Assembly: GCA_009926615.1 (NCBI GenBank)
Contig: RFOM01000023.1
Span: 1 to 53,273 of the forward strand
Reading direction: 5' to 3'
Origin: Pseudomonadota bacterium
Lineage (GTDB): Bacteria; Bdellovibrionota_B; Oligoflexia; Silvanigrellales; Silvanigrellaceae
DNA: 53,273 nucleotides
In this document: positions 1-7,966 of the stretch, one piece after another
Position numbering within the stretch: position 1 is the first letter of the stretch
Layout: each line of letters starts with the position of its first letter
The notes under the pieces: model-generated
The model's input: the letters and a program-made list of their open reading frames with translations, nothing else
Databases searched by the model: none
What the model was told of the DNA's origin: nothing
Translations under genes and position numbers: made by a program

Positions 1-261
1 TGCCTTAGGCTCAGGTGTCGGTTCAGATTCAGGCTCGGGTTCAGGAGTTTGAACCGGAGGCACCAATGCAGCCAACATTTTCGGCTTTTCGGATCGACTT
101 GCACGTTTTTCTTCTGCTTCATCGCGCAGAATTTTATCAAGAACCCTCGCTTTTTCTTCCTTGCTGACGGTTGTGCATTGAGCAAAAATCACAGCCGCCG
201 AAGCCAGCAGGACAACCGTTGCGAATGGTCTGAATTTATCGTTTTTCTTCAGCGTTGGCAT
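1..261 (-). CDS. Exported protein or lipoprotein, N-terminal part (runs off the left edge)
   Basis: An open frame of 87 codons starts at an ATG at 261-259 and stays open to base 1, so only the N-terminus is visible. It begins MPTLKKNDKFRPF, followed by a hydrophobic stretch (TVVLLASAAVIFA) and then QCTTVSKEEK. This is a signal peptide with a cysteine at the expected lipid position, but the -1 residue is Q, so the lipobox is not canonical and plain signal-peptidase cleavage is possible. A charged helix and a Pro/Glu-rich repeat (PEPEPESEPTPEPKA) follow, as in periplasmic spacer regions. The start lies inside the last codons of the next gene upstream on the same strand, so the two are probably translationally coupled. 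Function unknown. Confidence 0.7.
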   Translation of the reverse strand, partial: MPTLKKNDKFRPFATVVLLASAAVIFAQCTTVSKEEKARVLDKILRDEAEEKRASRSEKPKMLAALVPPVQTPEPEPESEPTPEPKA

Positions 262-1045
262 GCAACGGCATCCCCATGGATAAGCGCAAGCCTGTTCGCA
301 AGCGGATTTGAAAAGGCCATGCCCCGTGAACACCTGCAAAAACACCAACCTGAATGAGCGAGTTCCAGTCTGCACCGACCTCGGCCTGAACGTTAAGTGC
401 CGGAAGACTGATTGCAGTTCGGGACCAAGTATCGGAACGGGCTATCATGGATGCCGAGTGACTGGCCTCGGCAGAAATCCAACGCATGGGCGTGTAAGCG
501 ATCCCCGCAGCCCCCAACCAGCGCAATCCGGATGAAGACTCCTCTCCAAAACGGGTGAACGTTGCAGCCATGCCGATTTCGCTGGAACTGAAGTTTGCAA
601 AGCCGTTGCCGTCGAAAAAGGGATCAGTGAGCTTTGCGTATTGTCCGCCGTTGTAAAAGACAGCTCTTGGTCCGAACGAAAAAACCGTCGTGCCAATCAA
701 CCATTCCGGATGTGTCAGTTCCGCTCCCACCGAAAAAGAACCATAGCCGAGGGTTGAGGTGTTGGTCGGCGACCTGAGTGCGCGCCATTTTGCAGCATCC
801 GCAGACCACCAGATCAGATATGATTTTTTCGTTTTCTCTTTGTTGGCAACGACCTGCTCTTTGAGCCTCGCCACAACCGAGGTTTTGTCAACGACAGTTG
901 CCGCCCCTTCCTCCGGCCGGACTTTCGGCGCAGGCGGGGGCTCAACGATTCCAGCTCGTTCGAGGCGCTGTTTTCGTTCTTCATCACTCTCCCGCCTCCA
1001 CTGAACGGCGGGCGGCGGCAATGAATCGAGGGTTTGCGGCAAAAG
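236..1045 (-). CDS. Proline-rich protein with a barrel-like C-terminal domain, unknown function
   Basis: The open frame can start at TTG 1057 or TTG 1045. I prefer 1045 because GGAGGT lies 7 bases upstream of it; the 1057 start would place that ribosome binding site inside the coding region. The N-terminal ~90 residues are charged and proline-rich (LPPPAVQW, VEPPPAPKVRPEE) without a signal peptide. The C-terminal ~180 residues alternate aromatic and small residues (LGYGSFSVGAEL, FGPRAVFYNGG, VGVFAGVHGAWPF), like beta-barrel or autotransporter-type strands. No family is recognised. It overlaps the following exported-protein gene by 26 bases, suggesting a two-gene unit. Confidence 0.7.
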   Translation of the reverse strand, partial: LLPQTLDSLPPPAVQWRRESDEERKQRLERAGIVEPPPAPKVRPEEGAATVVDKTSVVARLKEQVVANKEKTKKSYLIWWSADAAKWRALRSPTNTSTLGYGSFSVGAELTHPEWLIGTTVFSFGPRAVFYNGGQYAKLTDPFFDGNGFANFSSSEIGMAATFTRFGEESSSGLRWLGAAGIAYTPMRWISAEASHSASMIARSDTWSRTAISLPALNVQAEVGADWNSLIQVGVFAGVHGAWPFQIRLRTGLRLSMGMPLHANAEEKR

Positions 1046-1184
1046 CTGTACCTCCAAGACTTCAGATTATCGCAGACTGCCAATTTCTGCAGCTCGACAA
1101 AATTCAGACGTCCGGTGACACCGTTTCGCATGTGCCAAACGCCGAAACTTAGCGCAGAATCAGAGAGAGCAAGGAAGAATCAAA

Positions 1185-1952
1185 GTGAGTTTTAGTATTT
1201 CTGAGACCAGTGTTGCGCGCGAACTCGTCCTGATTGCGGTCGTTGTGGCCTCAGTCGGGCTCTACCTTTACGTCTCGATGAGAACATCCAAGCGCAAAAA
1301 CAATCGCGTGAGTGCAACCCGAACGCAAATCCTCGAAACGGGTGAACCCAAGGCAGAATGGGACGACTTACAGCCTTTGTTCTGGCGCCACAGCCTGAAT
1401 ACTCCGGCTTTCGAACTCTATTACATTTCGGCTTTTACGGCAGAACTTCTTCAAAGAAGTTCTCAAAGCAAAAATCAAATCAGTTCCGAAACCAAAATCT
1501 GCGTGTCGCGCTCGGCGGGAGACACAGAAAAACTCATTCATCCTCTCCAGAAAAAAATCGAATCGCGGCTGCGCAGATCCGACATCCGGCCGCGGCCGCG
1601 ACTCAAAACCGAACGCACAAGCCTTCCGTTCCCCTTGTTTTCGGCGACCCGTCCTGATGCTGAACTCAGTACTTACGTGTTGAATTTTCTCGATGCCTGC
1701 ATCGATTTGTCGGTGTCCTGCGACACTCTGGTCAATTTCACACTGGAACTCGATCAGTCGGGAGTCTCGATTGCTGCCGTCTGGAAAAAAAATCAGCTGA
1801 TTGCCGATGCGACTGCGCAAATTGAACTGCTCGACAACATGCGTCTGACCATGAGCGGCGACACGGTTCTCTGGGAATTTATGATATTCAGCTGCCCGCA
1901 GGGTGCGGGAGAATTTAATGACGAACGCAGCGCCCTGTCTGTTGCCGTCTGA
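1185..1952 (+). CDS. Single-pass membrane protein of unknown function
   Basis: GTG start preceded by an AAGGAAG ribosome binding site. A short N-terminus leads into one hydrophobic helix (roughly residues 13-32, ELVLIAVVVASVGLYLYVSM) followed by a basic stop-transfer (RTSKRKNN). The remaining ~220 residues are soluble, presumably cytoplasmic by the positive-inside rule, with no motif I recognise. It diverges from the proline-rich gene across about 130 bases and converges on a small lipoprotein gene with a 7-base gap. Treated as real because it fills the space between neighbours with a good start; function unknown. Confidence 0.65.
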   Translation: MSFSISETSVARELVLIAVVVASVGLYLYVSMRTSKRKNNRVSATRTQILETGEPKAEWDDLQPLFWRHSLNTPAFELYYISAFTAELLQRSSQSKNQISSETKICVSRSAGDTEKLIHPLQKKIESRLRRSDIRPRPRLKTERTSLPFPLFSATRPDAELSTYVLNFLDACIDLSVSCDTLVNFTLELDQSGVSIAAVWKKNQLIADATAQIELLDNMRLTMSGDTVLWEFMIFSCPQGAGEFNDERSALSVAV

Positions 1953-1959
1953 AGACGAC

Positions 1960-2247
1960 CTACTTTTTTCTTTTCTTGGATGTTTTTTGAATGCGCCCGC
2001 GAAGATTTTCGGAGGTTAGGGCATTTTCACGGAACGGTGCGGTCTCTGCCGAAGACGCATAAATCCCCTTGTCGTACTTGGGATCGAGCCATGGATACAC
2101 TTCGTCTTCACGATCAAGAACACCGTAGGACTCGCCGCCAATGCGGTAACTTTTAACTCTGTCTTCAGGTTTCTGTTCCTTGGATACACAGCTTGGAAAC
2201 AGGCATCCGAAAAGGACGACCATCGGGATCATAAATTTGCTTTTCAT
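1960..2247 (-). CDS. Small lipoprotein, unknown function
   Basis: A 95-residue protein with a classic lipoprotein signal: MKSKFMIPMVVLFGCLFPSC, the lipobox cysteine following FPS. The mature part is short and hydrophilic, contains YRIGGESYGVLDREDEVYPWLDP and ends in a basic tail (TSKKRKK). The start has a GGAGA ribosome binding site. No family recognised. It diverges from the CarH-like regulator gene across a 316-base regulatory region, so it is a possible target of that regulator (inference only). Confidence 0.75.
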   Translation of the reverse strand: MKSKFMIPMVVLFGCLFPSCVSKEQKPEDRVKSYRIGGESYGVLDREDEVYPWLDPKYDKGIYASSAETAPFRENALTSENLRGRIQKTSKKRKK

Positions 2248-2563
2248 AGACTTTCTCCGCCTCGGATCATTTCGTCCCGCACGGGGACTCCGTCAAAGTC
2301 CACAGCAAGCCCTGTTCCAAACCGGAAACCCTCGAAAAAACTGACCACTCTTCAGCTCACCGGACCATTGTGTCTATTCTTTAGACAAAACTCGCAGATT
2401 ACTCGACAATCAGCTAAAAACTTCATCAATTGCGGCTCTTAACAAGCATTCGGATACACATTAAATTCCTTAAACTACCCGAGTTTAAGTTGGGCTTTAT
2501 TCGACGCCCTGTAACGTCGAAAAGTAATTGGGTGAGAAGGAAAACCCCAACCCCAGAGGCGGA
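2248..2563. promoter_or_regulatory. Divergent intergenic region between the lipoprotein and CarH-like genes
   Basis: No gene is visible in these 316 bases. It should hold the promoters of both divergent genes. The half nearest the regulator gene is AT-rich and contains a perfect inverted repeat, annotated separately. Confidence 0.6.
2469..2489. repeat. Perfect inverted repeat, candidate operator for the CarH-like regulator
   Basis: CTTAAACT-ACCCG-AGTTTAAG: two perfect 8-base arms around a 5-base spacer, ending 74 bases before the regulator ATG. It is AT-rich and has no trailing T-run, so it is unlikely to be a terminator. A dyad here, beside a MerR-family gene, is a natural candidate for autoregulation. 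Binding is inferred. Confidence 0.5.
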
Positions 2564-3568
2564 ATGAAGGAAGAAAAAAAATATCTGACGATTCAGGAAC
2601 TCGCAGGAATTGTAGGCGTATCCACGTCTGCACTGCGGGCATGGGAACGCCGGTATTCAATTTTTACACCGGAAAGAACCCGCGGCGGTCACCGACTTTA
2701 CACGCAGGACGACCTGAAACTCTTTTGGTTCGTCACCCATTTGCGGGGTCAGGGCAACGAACTCAGAAATATTTCGACCCTCGGACGGGAAGACCTGCTC
2801 AAACAGGCCAACTCGTTTTTTTCTTTGAGCAGTCCGGTCAACAGCGAAAACACCGAAACATCCGGACAGGCTTTGCCCGCGCCGTTTGAGGCTATTTTGA
2901 GTGCGCTCAAGCAGGACAACATGGAAGCGGCCATAAGAGCACTCGAACAGGTCTACGCTCTTTCAAACAGTGCTCTGTCATTCGCCGACAACGCGCTTGA
3001 TCTTATGGCTCAGGTCGGTGAGCATTGGCACCGCGGGGAAATTACCGTTGCCGCCGAACACGCGCTGACTGCTCGTCTGAAGCACATGCTTCTGGGATTG
3101 TTTTACCTGAACGATTCTCTCATCGACAATGACGACCAGCCCATAGCCGTGTGTTCAACCCTTCCGCATGAACTGCATGAACTCGGATTGCTCAGGGTCG
3201 CTCTCTATCTGAAAACGTGGGGCTACCGCGTGACCTACCTTGGAGCCAACACGCCTGTTGTTGATTTGGAAGATTACTGCGCGCGCCGCAAGCCGACACT
3301 TGTTGTTGTCAGCTGCGCCTCGTCCCTGAGTATTACGAACATGATGCATTCGTTTCAAAAACTGAGTGTGCTTGTCGCTCCGCATGCTCCCGTGGTTGTC
3401 GGAGGGTCGGGTGTCAGCGTAATAGCGTCCAATCATCCCGACGTTCAGAAACTTATTCTGCTGCGTAAACTTCCTGACCTTGAAAAGGCAGCCCATCTTC
3501 TCAGAAACCACAGGTCGCGAACTGCCGACGAGCGCTTTGAACTGCTCAGAACTGAATTGCAGAACTGA
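2564..3568 (+). CDS. CarH/LitR-like MerR-family regulator with cobalamin-binding domain
   Basis: Start chosen at ATG 2564 (MKEEKKYLTIQEL) rather than the in-frame TTG at 2528, because the MerR helix-turn-helix begins directly after it. Residues ~7-75 form the MerR domain (VSTSALRAWERRY, GGHRLYTQDDL). Residues ~105-290 match the B12-binding module of CarH: W155 and H156, then E165-H166 (the W-x9-EH upper face), and E203-x-H205-ExG, where the histidine is the expected lower cobalt ligand. H156 matches the histidine that forms the light-induced adduct in Thermus CarH. From family knowledge, such proteins bind adenosylcobalamin, repress in the dark and release DNA in light. Its last 23 bases overlap the convergent FHA gene. 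Target genes are unknown. Confidence 0.85.
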   Translation: MKEEKKYLTIQELAGIVGVSTSALRAWERRYSIFTPERTRGGHRLYTQDDLKLFWFVTHLRGQGNELRNISTLGREDLLKQANSFFSLSSPVNSENTETSGQALPAPFEAILSALKQDNMEAAIRALEQVYALSNSALSFADNALDLMAQVGEHWHRGEITVAAEHALTARLKHMLLGLFYLNDSLIDNDDQPIAVCSTLPHELHELGLLRVALYLKTWGYRVTYLGANTPVVDLEDYCARRKPTLVVVSCASSLSITNMMHSFQKLSVLVAPHAPVVVGGSGVSVIASNHPDVQKLILLRKLPDLEKAAHLLRNHRSRTADERFELLRTELQN

Positions 3569-4295
3569 ATTCCGTAATTGAAAGATTCGCCTTGACGATT
3601 GTCCTGCCGAGTCTGATTTTGTCGCCTGAAAAAACCCTTCTGCGGCCGGCTAGACGTTCTTCATTAAAGAACGTTCCGTTTGCCGAACCCAAATCTTCAA
3701 CAACGATATATCCTTCGGAATCAATAAACAGACGTGCATGTTTTCTGGATGCTTCTTCGTCTTCGGCGAGCAGCGGCACACTCCCTGCGCGGCCGAGAAG
3801 AACTTCCGCAGACGGGACAAGATGACTGATGATCCGTCCGTCTTTCGACTCAAGTGTCAACCGAATCTGAACATCTGAAATGCAAAGTTCGATTTCCTTT
3901 TCGACCAGTGCGGACATTTCCTTGTGTGCCTGCATTTCGGGACTCTCCGAGATTTGCCTGCACCATTCCTGCGCAATGGCAACGGGATCGACGAAATTCG
4001 GAGTCTCCGGCCATTCTACGATTCTGAAAACAGATTGTCCGATCTGAAGAGTATCACCGGCCCGCAACCGGTTACGGTCAACCCGCCGGCCGTTGAGAAA
4101 AGTCCCGTTCCTGCTTGAATGATCAATAATGATCAATTCACCGGAATTCATTTGAACGGTGCAATGCCGTCCCGAAACTTCTGTGTCTTCGATGAGAATT
4201 TCGCCCGCAGAACGACCGATTGTAACGGAATTTGAAATCAGGGGCAGAATTTCACCCGAGCGCTGACCATCCATGAGCTGTATTGCAAAAGGCAT
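3546..4295 (-). CDS. Double FHA-domain protein
   Basis: Two forkhead-associated domains, which bind phosphothreonine peptides. The first (about residues 1-95) shows GRSAGEI, SGRHC and SSRNGTFLNG. The second (about 150-245) shows GRAGSVP, SRKHARLF and GSANGTFFNEERL. Both keep the conserved GR, S-x-x-H and NGT elements, so both could bind. A ~55-residue helical linker joins them. There is no signal peptide or membrane segment, so it is probably cytoplasmic and acts in Ser/Thr-kinase signalling or as a secretion-system scaffold. No kinase gene is present in the window. The start has GGAGG seven bases upstream. It overlaps the end of the convergent CarH-like gene by 23 bases. Confidence 0.88.
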   Translation of the reverse strand: MPFAIQLMDGQRSGEILPLISNSVTIGRSAGEILIEDTEVSGRHCTVQMNSGELIIIDHSSRNGTFLNGRRVDRNRLRAGDTLQIGQSVFRIVEWPETPNFVDPVAIAQEWCRQISESPEMQAHKEMSALVEKEIELCISDVQIRLTLESKDGRIISHLVPSAEVLLGRAGSVPLLAEDEEASRKHARLFIDSEGYIVVEDLGSANGTFFNEERLAGRRRVFSGDKIRLGRTIVKANLSITEFSSAIQF

Positions 4296-4467
4296 ATCCG
4301 CGCCTCCGTTCCCAGAAAGACCTCAGGCAGGCACACTCTTGAAAGGCGCCCTCACATCATTATTATAAGATGCCATGCAGGACTGAGCCTGACGTGCGTC
4401 ATAGTTTCTTCAGGCCTGTCGGCCGCCGTCGGGGTCACCCGCCGCATTTCTCGAAGGAGCCGTCCCA

Positions 4468-4725
4468 GTGGAACAAGTCACCTCTCTTTTCGGACTACTC
4501 ACTCTTTCGCTTGCAAACGCAGCACTTGTGGGACTCGGACTCGTGCCTGAGCCCGAAAACGGCAAAACCTCGCTCAACCTTGAAATCGCAGAGCAGAATA
4601 TCGAACTGCTCGCCATGCTTCAGCAAAAAACAAAAGGTAATCTCGACGCTGAAGAGCAGCATTTGATCGACGGATTGCTCTATGATCTCAGACTCAAGTA
4701 CGTTGAAGGTCAGACAAAGGCATGA
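4468..4725 (+). CDS. DUF1844-family small protein
   Basis: An 85-residue protein starting at GTG with GAAGGAG upstream. It has a hydrophobic N-terminus (LFGLLTLSLANAALVGLGLVPEPENGK), followed by a helical segment (LNLEIAEQNIELLAMLQQKTKGNLDAEEQHLIDGLLYDLRLKY, shown here only as residues ~32-75). This is the layout of the DUF1844 family, common in deltaproteobacteria and related groups and without a settled function. It lies 89 bases upstream of greA in the same direction. Conserved shape supports the call; role unknown. Confidence 0.75.
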   Translation: MEQVTSLFGLLTLSLANAALVGLGLVPEPENGKTSLNLEIAEQNIELLAMLQQKTKGNLDAEEQHLIDGLLYDLRLKYVEGQTKA

Positions 4726-4814
4726 TAGCGTGCCGGAGAGATTTGGAAAGACAGAGTCGGCCGCTGACAAAAGTGGTCGATTCTTTTTTCATTCATTGAA
4801 CGAAGGACTCCATC

Positions 4815-5315
4815 ATGACGTCGCCGATTCCGATTACTCCAGCGGGTCTTGAAAAAATCAAAGACGAACTCAAACGCCTCAAAACGGTGGACAGACCGGC
4901 CGTCATTACTGAAATTGCGGACGCGCGTGCTCTCGGAGATCTCTCCGAAAACGCCGAGTACCACTCAGCCCGTGAACGGCAAAGCTTTATCGAAGGCCGG
5001 ATCATGGAACTTGAAGAAAAACTGACCCGTCTTCAGGTGATTGAAATCGACGCCGGCACGCTTGAAAAGGTCGTGTTCGGTGCGTCCGTCCGGCTCAAGG
5101 ATGTCACCGAAGACTCCAAGCCCGAGGAAAAAACCTACAAGATCGTAGGCGACCTTGAAGCGGATTTAAAGATGAATGCGATCTCGATTTCCAGTCCGCT
5201 CGCTGCCTCGCTCATCAACAAAAAAGTTGGTGAAGTCGTAACCGTGAACTTGCCGCGCGGCGAAAAAGAATATGAAATAATCAGAATCTTCGTGGAAAAC
5301 AGCGTTAAAAACTGA
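4815..5315 (+). CDS. greA: Transcription elongation factor GreA
   Basis: GreA rescues backtracked RNA polymerase by stimulating cleavage of the nascent transcript. The 166-residue length is close to the usual ~158. The N-terminal coiled coil (residues ~8-80) starts ITPAGLEKIKDELKRL and carries the tip signature ARALGDLSENAEYHSA, with the acidic D and E needed for cleavage. The C-terminal FKBP-like domain contains GASVRLKD, ISISSPLAASLINKKVGE and VNLPRGEKEYEI. ATG start with GAAGGA upstream. It follows the DUF1844 gene and is followed by a convergent outer-membrane protein gene. Confidence 0.97.
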   Translation: MTSPIPITPAGLEKIKDELKRLKTVDRPAVITEIADARALGDLSENAEYHSARERQSFIEGRIMELEEKLTRLQVIEIDAGTLEKVVFGASVRLKDVTEDSKPEEKTYKIVGDLEADLKMNAISISSPLAASLINKKVGEVVTVNLPRGEKEYEIIRIFVENSVKN

Positions 5316-5333
5316 ATCTTTCACCGGTCGGGT

Positions 5334-6026
5334 TCAATTTTGACTCTGAACACCGGTGAGAGTTTCGGTGACCTGACGGGTCAGGCCAACCCCAAGATAC
5401 CATCCCTCGTGCCGAAACTCCGGAAATCCCGCGGCTTCCGCAGTCACGGCTGGCTTGTCTCCGACAATGTAATCTGCGGCCAGCCGCCATCCGGCAATGA
5501 CCGACAATACATTTCTCTTTTGCAGACCGAAATCAATTTGAGCGCTCAGCGACAGTAAATCAGGAACTGCCCCGAGGTATTCTGCCTGAGTTTGCTCTAC
5601 TTTCCATTTGAATGAGGGATACCAAGCAGCCCCGAATTCGCCGAGCAGCAGGAGCCGCGCGTCTGTGCCTAAATTCTGAACGATGCCCGCCAAAACCGAC
5701 GGAAGACCCAACCCTGTTTTGGGCTGAAAACCGCTTTTTGAAGTTCTGTCGAGAATAAGCTGCACTGAAGTACCGACGGTCAAACCTGTCCATTGAATGA
5801 CCTGAAAGTGATAGGTGTAGGCCATAAATGTCAGAAAATTAAATCGCTCGGTCGTCAGAGGTTTTTCCAGAGACTCCAGATTCAGTGACCAGCGCGATTG
5901 CTGCAATCCGGTTGCAACGGTAAGATTGTGTCCTGGTCTGAATGAACCTCTGTATTCACTCGAAGTGGTTTGCCCGAAAGCAGGTGATACCGTGAGAAAC
6001 AATGACAACAATATCACTCGGCGCAT
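5334..6026 (-). CDS. Probable outer-membrane beta-barrel protein
   Basis: A 230-residue protein with a clear signal peptide (MRRVILLSLFLTVSPAFG, cleavage before QTTS). The mature part alternates hydrophobic and polar residues in strand-like blocks (HNLTVATGLQQSRWSLNLESL, ~residues 33-53; LTVGTSVQLIL; GWYLGVGLTRQV), typical of small porin-like or OmpW-like barrels. No specific family recognised. The ATG is supported by GAGGA eight bases upstream. That ATG overlaps the ATG of the divergent gene in the tetramer CATG, so each gene's control region must lie inside the other. Confidence 0.7.
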   Translation of the reverse strand: MRRVILLSLFLTVSPAFGQTTSSEYRGSFRPGHNLTVATGLQQSRWSLNLESLEKPLTTERFNFLTFMAYTYHFQVIQWTGLTVGTSVQLILDRTSKSGFQPKTGLGLPSVLAGIVQNLGTDARLLLLGEFGAAWYPSFKWKVEQTQAEYLGAVPDLLSLSAQIDFGLQKRNVLSVIAGWRLAADYIVGDKPAVTAEAAGFPEFRHEGWYLGVGLTRQVTETLTGVQSQN

Positions 6027-6555
6027 GAATCTGATCCTCTGGTTTCTTGTTGTCGCATTTCCGTTTTACCTGCTTGGCCTGCAGTTTTATTTCTCCGCAA
6101 AAGGGGCTCTTTTGTCGAGTGCCGTTGCCGCCGCATTTGGCGCTTTGGCATCAATGACTGCCAAAAAAAACTCAGCGTGGCAGTCTGCTGTGAGCCTGCT
6201 GAGCCCGTTCGTGTTTGTCGGTTCGGTTGTTCTTTTTTGCCCCGTCCCCGCCGCCATGCTTTTCGGCTTGTGCTTGGCAGTCCTGTTTGTTTTGCTCAAT
6301 ATCTCACAGCACAGTTCAGTCGCTCTGGTCGCCGGAGGTCGGGCGGAACTCAGCCATCTGCTCCAATCAGCAGCAAATAATCATCTGACAGCCAAATATA
6401 AAGACCTTCTCAGGGCATGGAGCATGGGCGCGGCGGGATCATTTTTGCTGTTCGCGCTCATCGGCTCACACTGGCTTGCATATATCCCGCTGGTTGCAAT
6501 TGCGGTGGTGCTTTCCTCAGTGATACGTTCAAGTTCCGGCAAGGAGTCAAAATGA
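6025..6555 (+). CDS. Integral membrane protein, first gene of the perM-sigma operon
   Basis: About 176 residues with four or five hydrophobic helices (LILWFLVVAFPFYLLGL, LLSSAVAAAFGALASM, LLSPFVFVGSVVLFC, MLFGLCLAVLFVLLNI, and a C-terminal pair GSFLLFALI/LAYIPLVAIAVVL). Unknown family. The start is uncertain: ATG 6025 lacks a clear ribosome binding site, while an in-frame GTG at 5992 has a weak AGG upstream and would add 11 residues overlapping the divergent gene. The stop overlaps the next start (ATGA), so it is co-translated with the small helical protein that follows. Confidence 0.7.
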   Translation: MNLILWFLVVAFPFYLLGLQFYFSAKGALLSSAVAAAFGALASMTAKKNSAWQSAVSLLSPFVFVGSVVLFCPVPAAMLFGLCLAVLFVLLNISQHSSVALVAGGRAELSHLLQSAANNHLTAKYKDLLRAWSMGAAGSFLLFALIGSHWLAYIPLVAIAVVLSSVIRSSSGKESK

Positions 6556-6851
6556 AAACCATACCCGAGGAGCTCAAAAAGCTTCAGGAGTCACTCACGG
6601 ACGTTGCGCGCATCGGACAGCAGGAAGTCATTCGCGGTGTTGAAGTTGCAAAGAGACAATTGTCAAAAATGCAGCAGCTCAACAAACGCAAGGAATTGTG
6701 CGCCGAACTGGGAAGAGCTTTTTACGAATGGCATCAGGACGGTTTGCCGGAGTCTGTCAAAAATGTCATCGACAACACCGAACTCATTGAAATTATCAAC
6801 GAGATTCGTGAGGCCGATGAAGAACTCAACAGGCTGAACTCGACACCATGA
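6552..6851 (+). CDS. Small helical protein, unknown function
   Basis: ATG at 6552 with AAGGAG upstream, overlapping the preceding stop. 99 residues, almost entirely predicted helix and rich in K/E/L (MKTIPEELKKLQESL, VAKRQLSKMQQL, NEIREADEELNRL), so probably a coiled coil in the cytoplasm. It sits between two membrane-protein genes with ATGA overlaps at both ends, which suggests a soluble partner of one of them. No family recognised. Confidence 0.75.
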   Translation: MKTIPEELKKLQESLTDVARIGQQEVIRGVEVAKRQLSKMQQLNKRKELCAELGRAFYEWHQDGLPESVKNVIDNTELIEIINEIREADEELNRLNSTP

Positions 6852-7966
6852 ACCAGCACGCAGCCAGACGGCCATTTTATTTTGGTTTTGTGCTGCTTCT
6901 CGCGGTCATTTTAAGCCTTCTTTTTTTACGGATCGTCATCGGGCCTTTTCTGCTGGCACTCGTCCTCGCTTGGCTCTTCAATCCTGCGATTGAAAAGCTT
7001 GAAAAACGCGGTATCAGGCGAACGTCAGTGGTGCTCATGGTGCTGTTGCTGCTGGTCGCACTGATTTCCATTGCCGTCTGGTACATTTTTCCTTTGATTA
7101 TGCACCAGCTCGAACAGGTGATTAAAACGCTGCCCAGAGCCAAACAGCACCTTGAATCGACAATTCTTCCCAATATTACGAAATACATCACAACCCAGTT
7201 CGGCCCGTCCAAGCAACTGAGCAAGCTTCAAAATCTTCTTTCAACTTACGAAATTTCTCCCGAACTCATCCTTCAGACATTTTCACTGACGCGCATCATC
7301 GACAACACCCGCATTCTTGCAAGCTGGGTGCTCGCAGTGGTTTTGTCGCCGGTGTTTGCCTTTTTCCTGATGCGGGATTTCAGAAGACTCGTGCAAAAAG
7401 GAGTCTTTCTTGTCCCGCCGGATTTGCGCCACAGCGCGCGTGTTTTTACTCTTCAGGTCGATCGCACGCTGCGAGCGGTAGTGCGCGGTCAGCTTTTGGT
7501 TATTTCGTTGCTCTCCACTTTGTACGCCGCAGCTTTTGCGGTCGCCGGACTTCCCGGCGGAGTTGCCGTCGGGGTTCTCACCGGTATTGCGCGCATTATT
7601 CCTTACCTCGACATTCTTGTCGGAAGTGTTCTTTCGTTTCTCATCATCATTGCAAACAATTCGCCGACCTCGGTCATTATCGGCGTGCTGGTCTGTTTTG
7701 CTCTCATCCAAATTTGCGATGCCCTGCTTCTGACTCCCAAAATCATGGGGCAGTTTTCAGGATTGCACCCCTTCATCATCATCCTCTCGGTTCTGTGTTT
7801 TGGTGACTGGTTTGGTGTTTACGGAATCATTCTCGCAATTCCGCTGGCATCCTTCGGTCGGGTAGCACTTCTTCATATGCTTGAAGCCTACCGCAATTCC
7901 CAGTTTTACAGAGGAATCCGCAAAGAATCGGATAAAGATGACCGACGGCTGGAGTACACTGATTGA
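6848..7966 (+). CDS. PerM/AI-2E-family transporter
   Basis: A 372-residue member of the AI-2 exporter/PerM family. The N-terminal membrane pair (residues ~10-85) is followed by a large extracytoplasmic loop (~95-160) and a C-terminal membrane block. Landmarks are PFLLALVLAWLFNPAIEKLEKRGI near the start (read over residues ~33-56), FFLMRDF, VRGQLLVISLLSTLYAAAF and the conserved GLPGGVAVGVLTGIARIIPY region. Substrates differ across the family (AI-2, Na+/H+ in some members), so none is assigned. ATGA overlap with the upstream gene and TTGA overlap with the sigma gene place it in a tight operon. Confidence 0.88.
   Translation: MNQHAARRPFYFGFVLLLAVILSLLFLRIVIGPFLLALVLAWLFNPAIEKLEKRGIRRTSVVLMVLLLLVALISIAVWYIFPLIMHQLEQVIKTLPRAKQHLESTILPNITKYITTQFGPSKQLSKLQNLLSTYEISPELILQTFSLTRIIDNTRILASWVLAVVLSPVFAFFLMRDFRRLVQKGVFLVPPDLRHSARVFTLQVDRTLRAVVRGQLLVISLLSTLYAAAFAVAGLPGGVAVGVLTGIARIIPYLDILVGSVLSFLIIIANNSPTSVIIGVLVCFALIQICDALLLTPKIMGQFSGLHPFIIILSVLCFGDWFGVYGIILAIPLASFGRVALLHMLEAYRNSQFYRGIRKESDKDDRRLEYTD

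Noticed and set aside
5926..6024. N-terminal extension of the 6025 membrane protein back to a GTG at 5926
   Set aside because: It is antisense to the signal peptide and N-terminal codons of the barrel gene, whose ribosome binding site is good.
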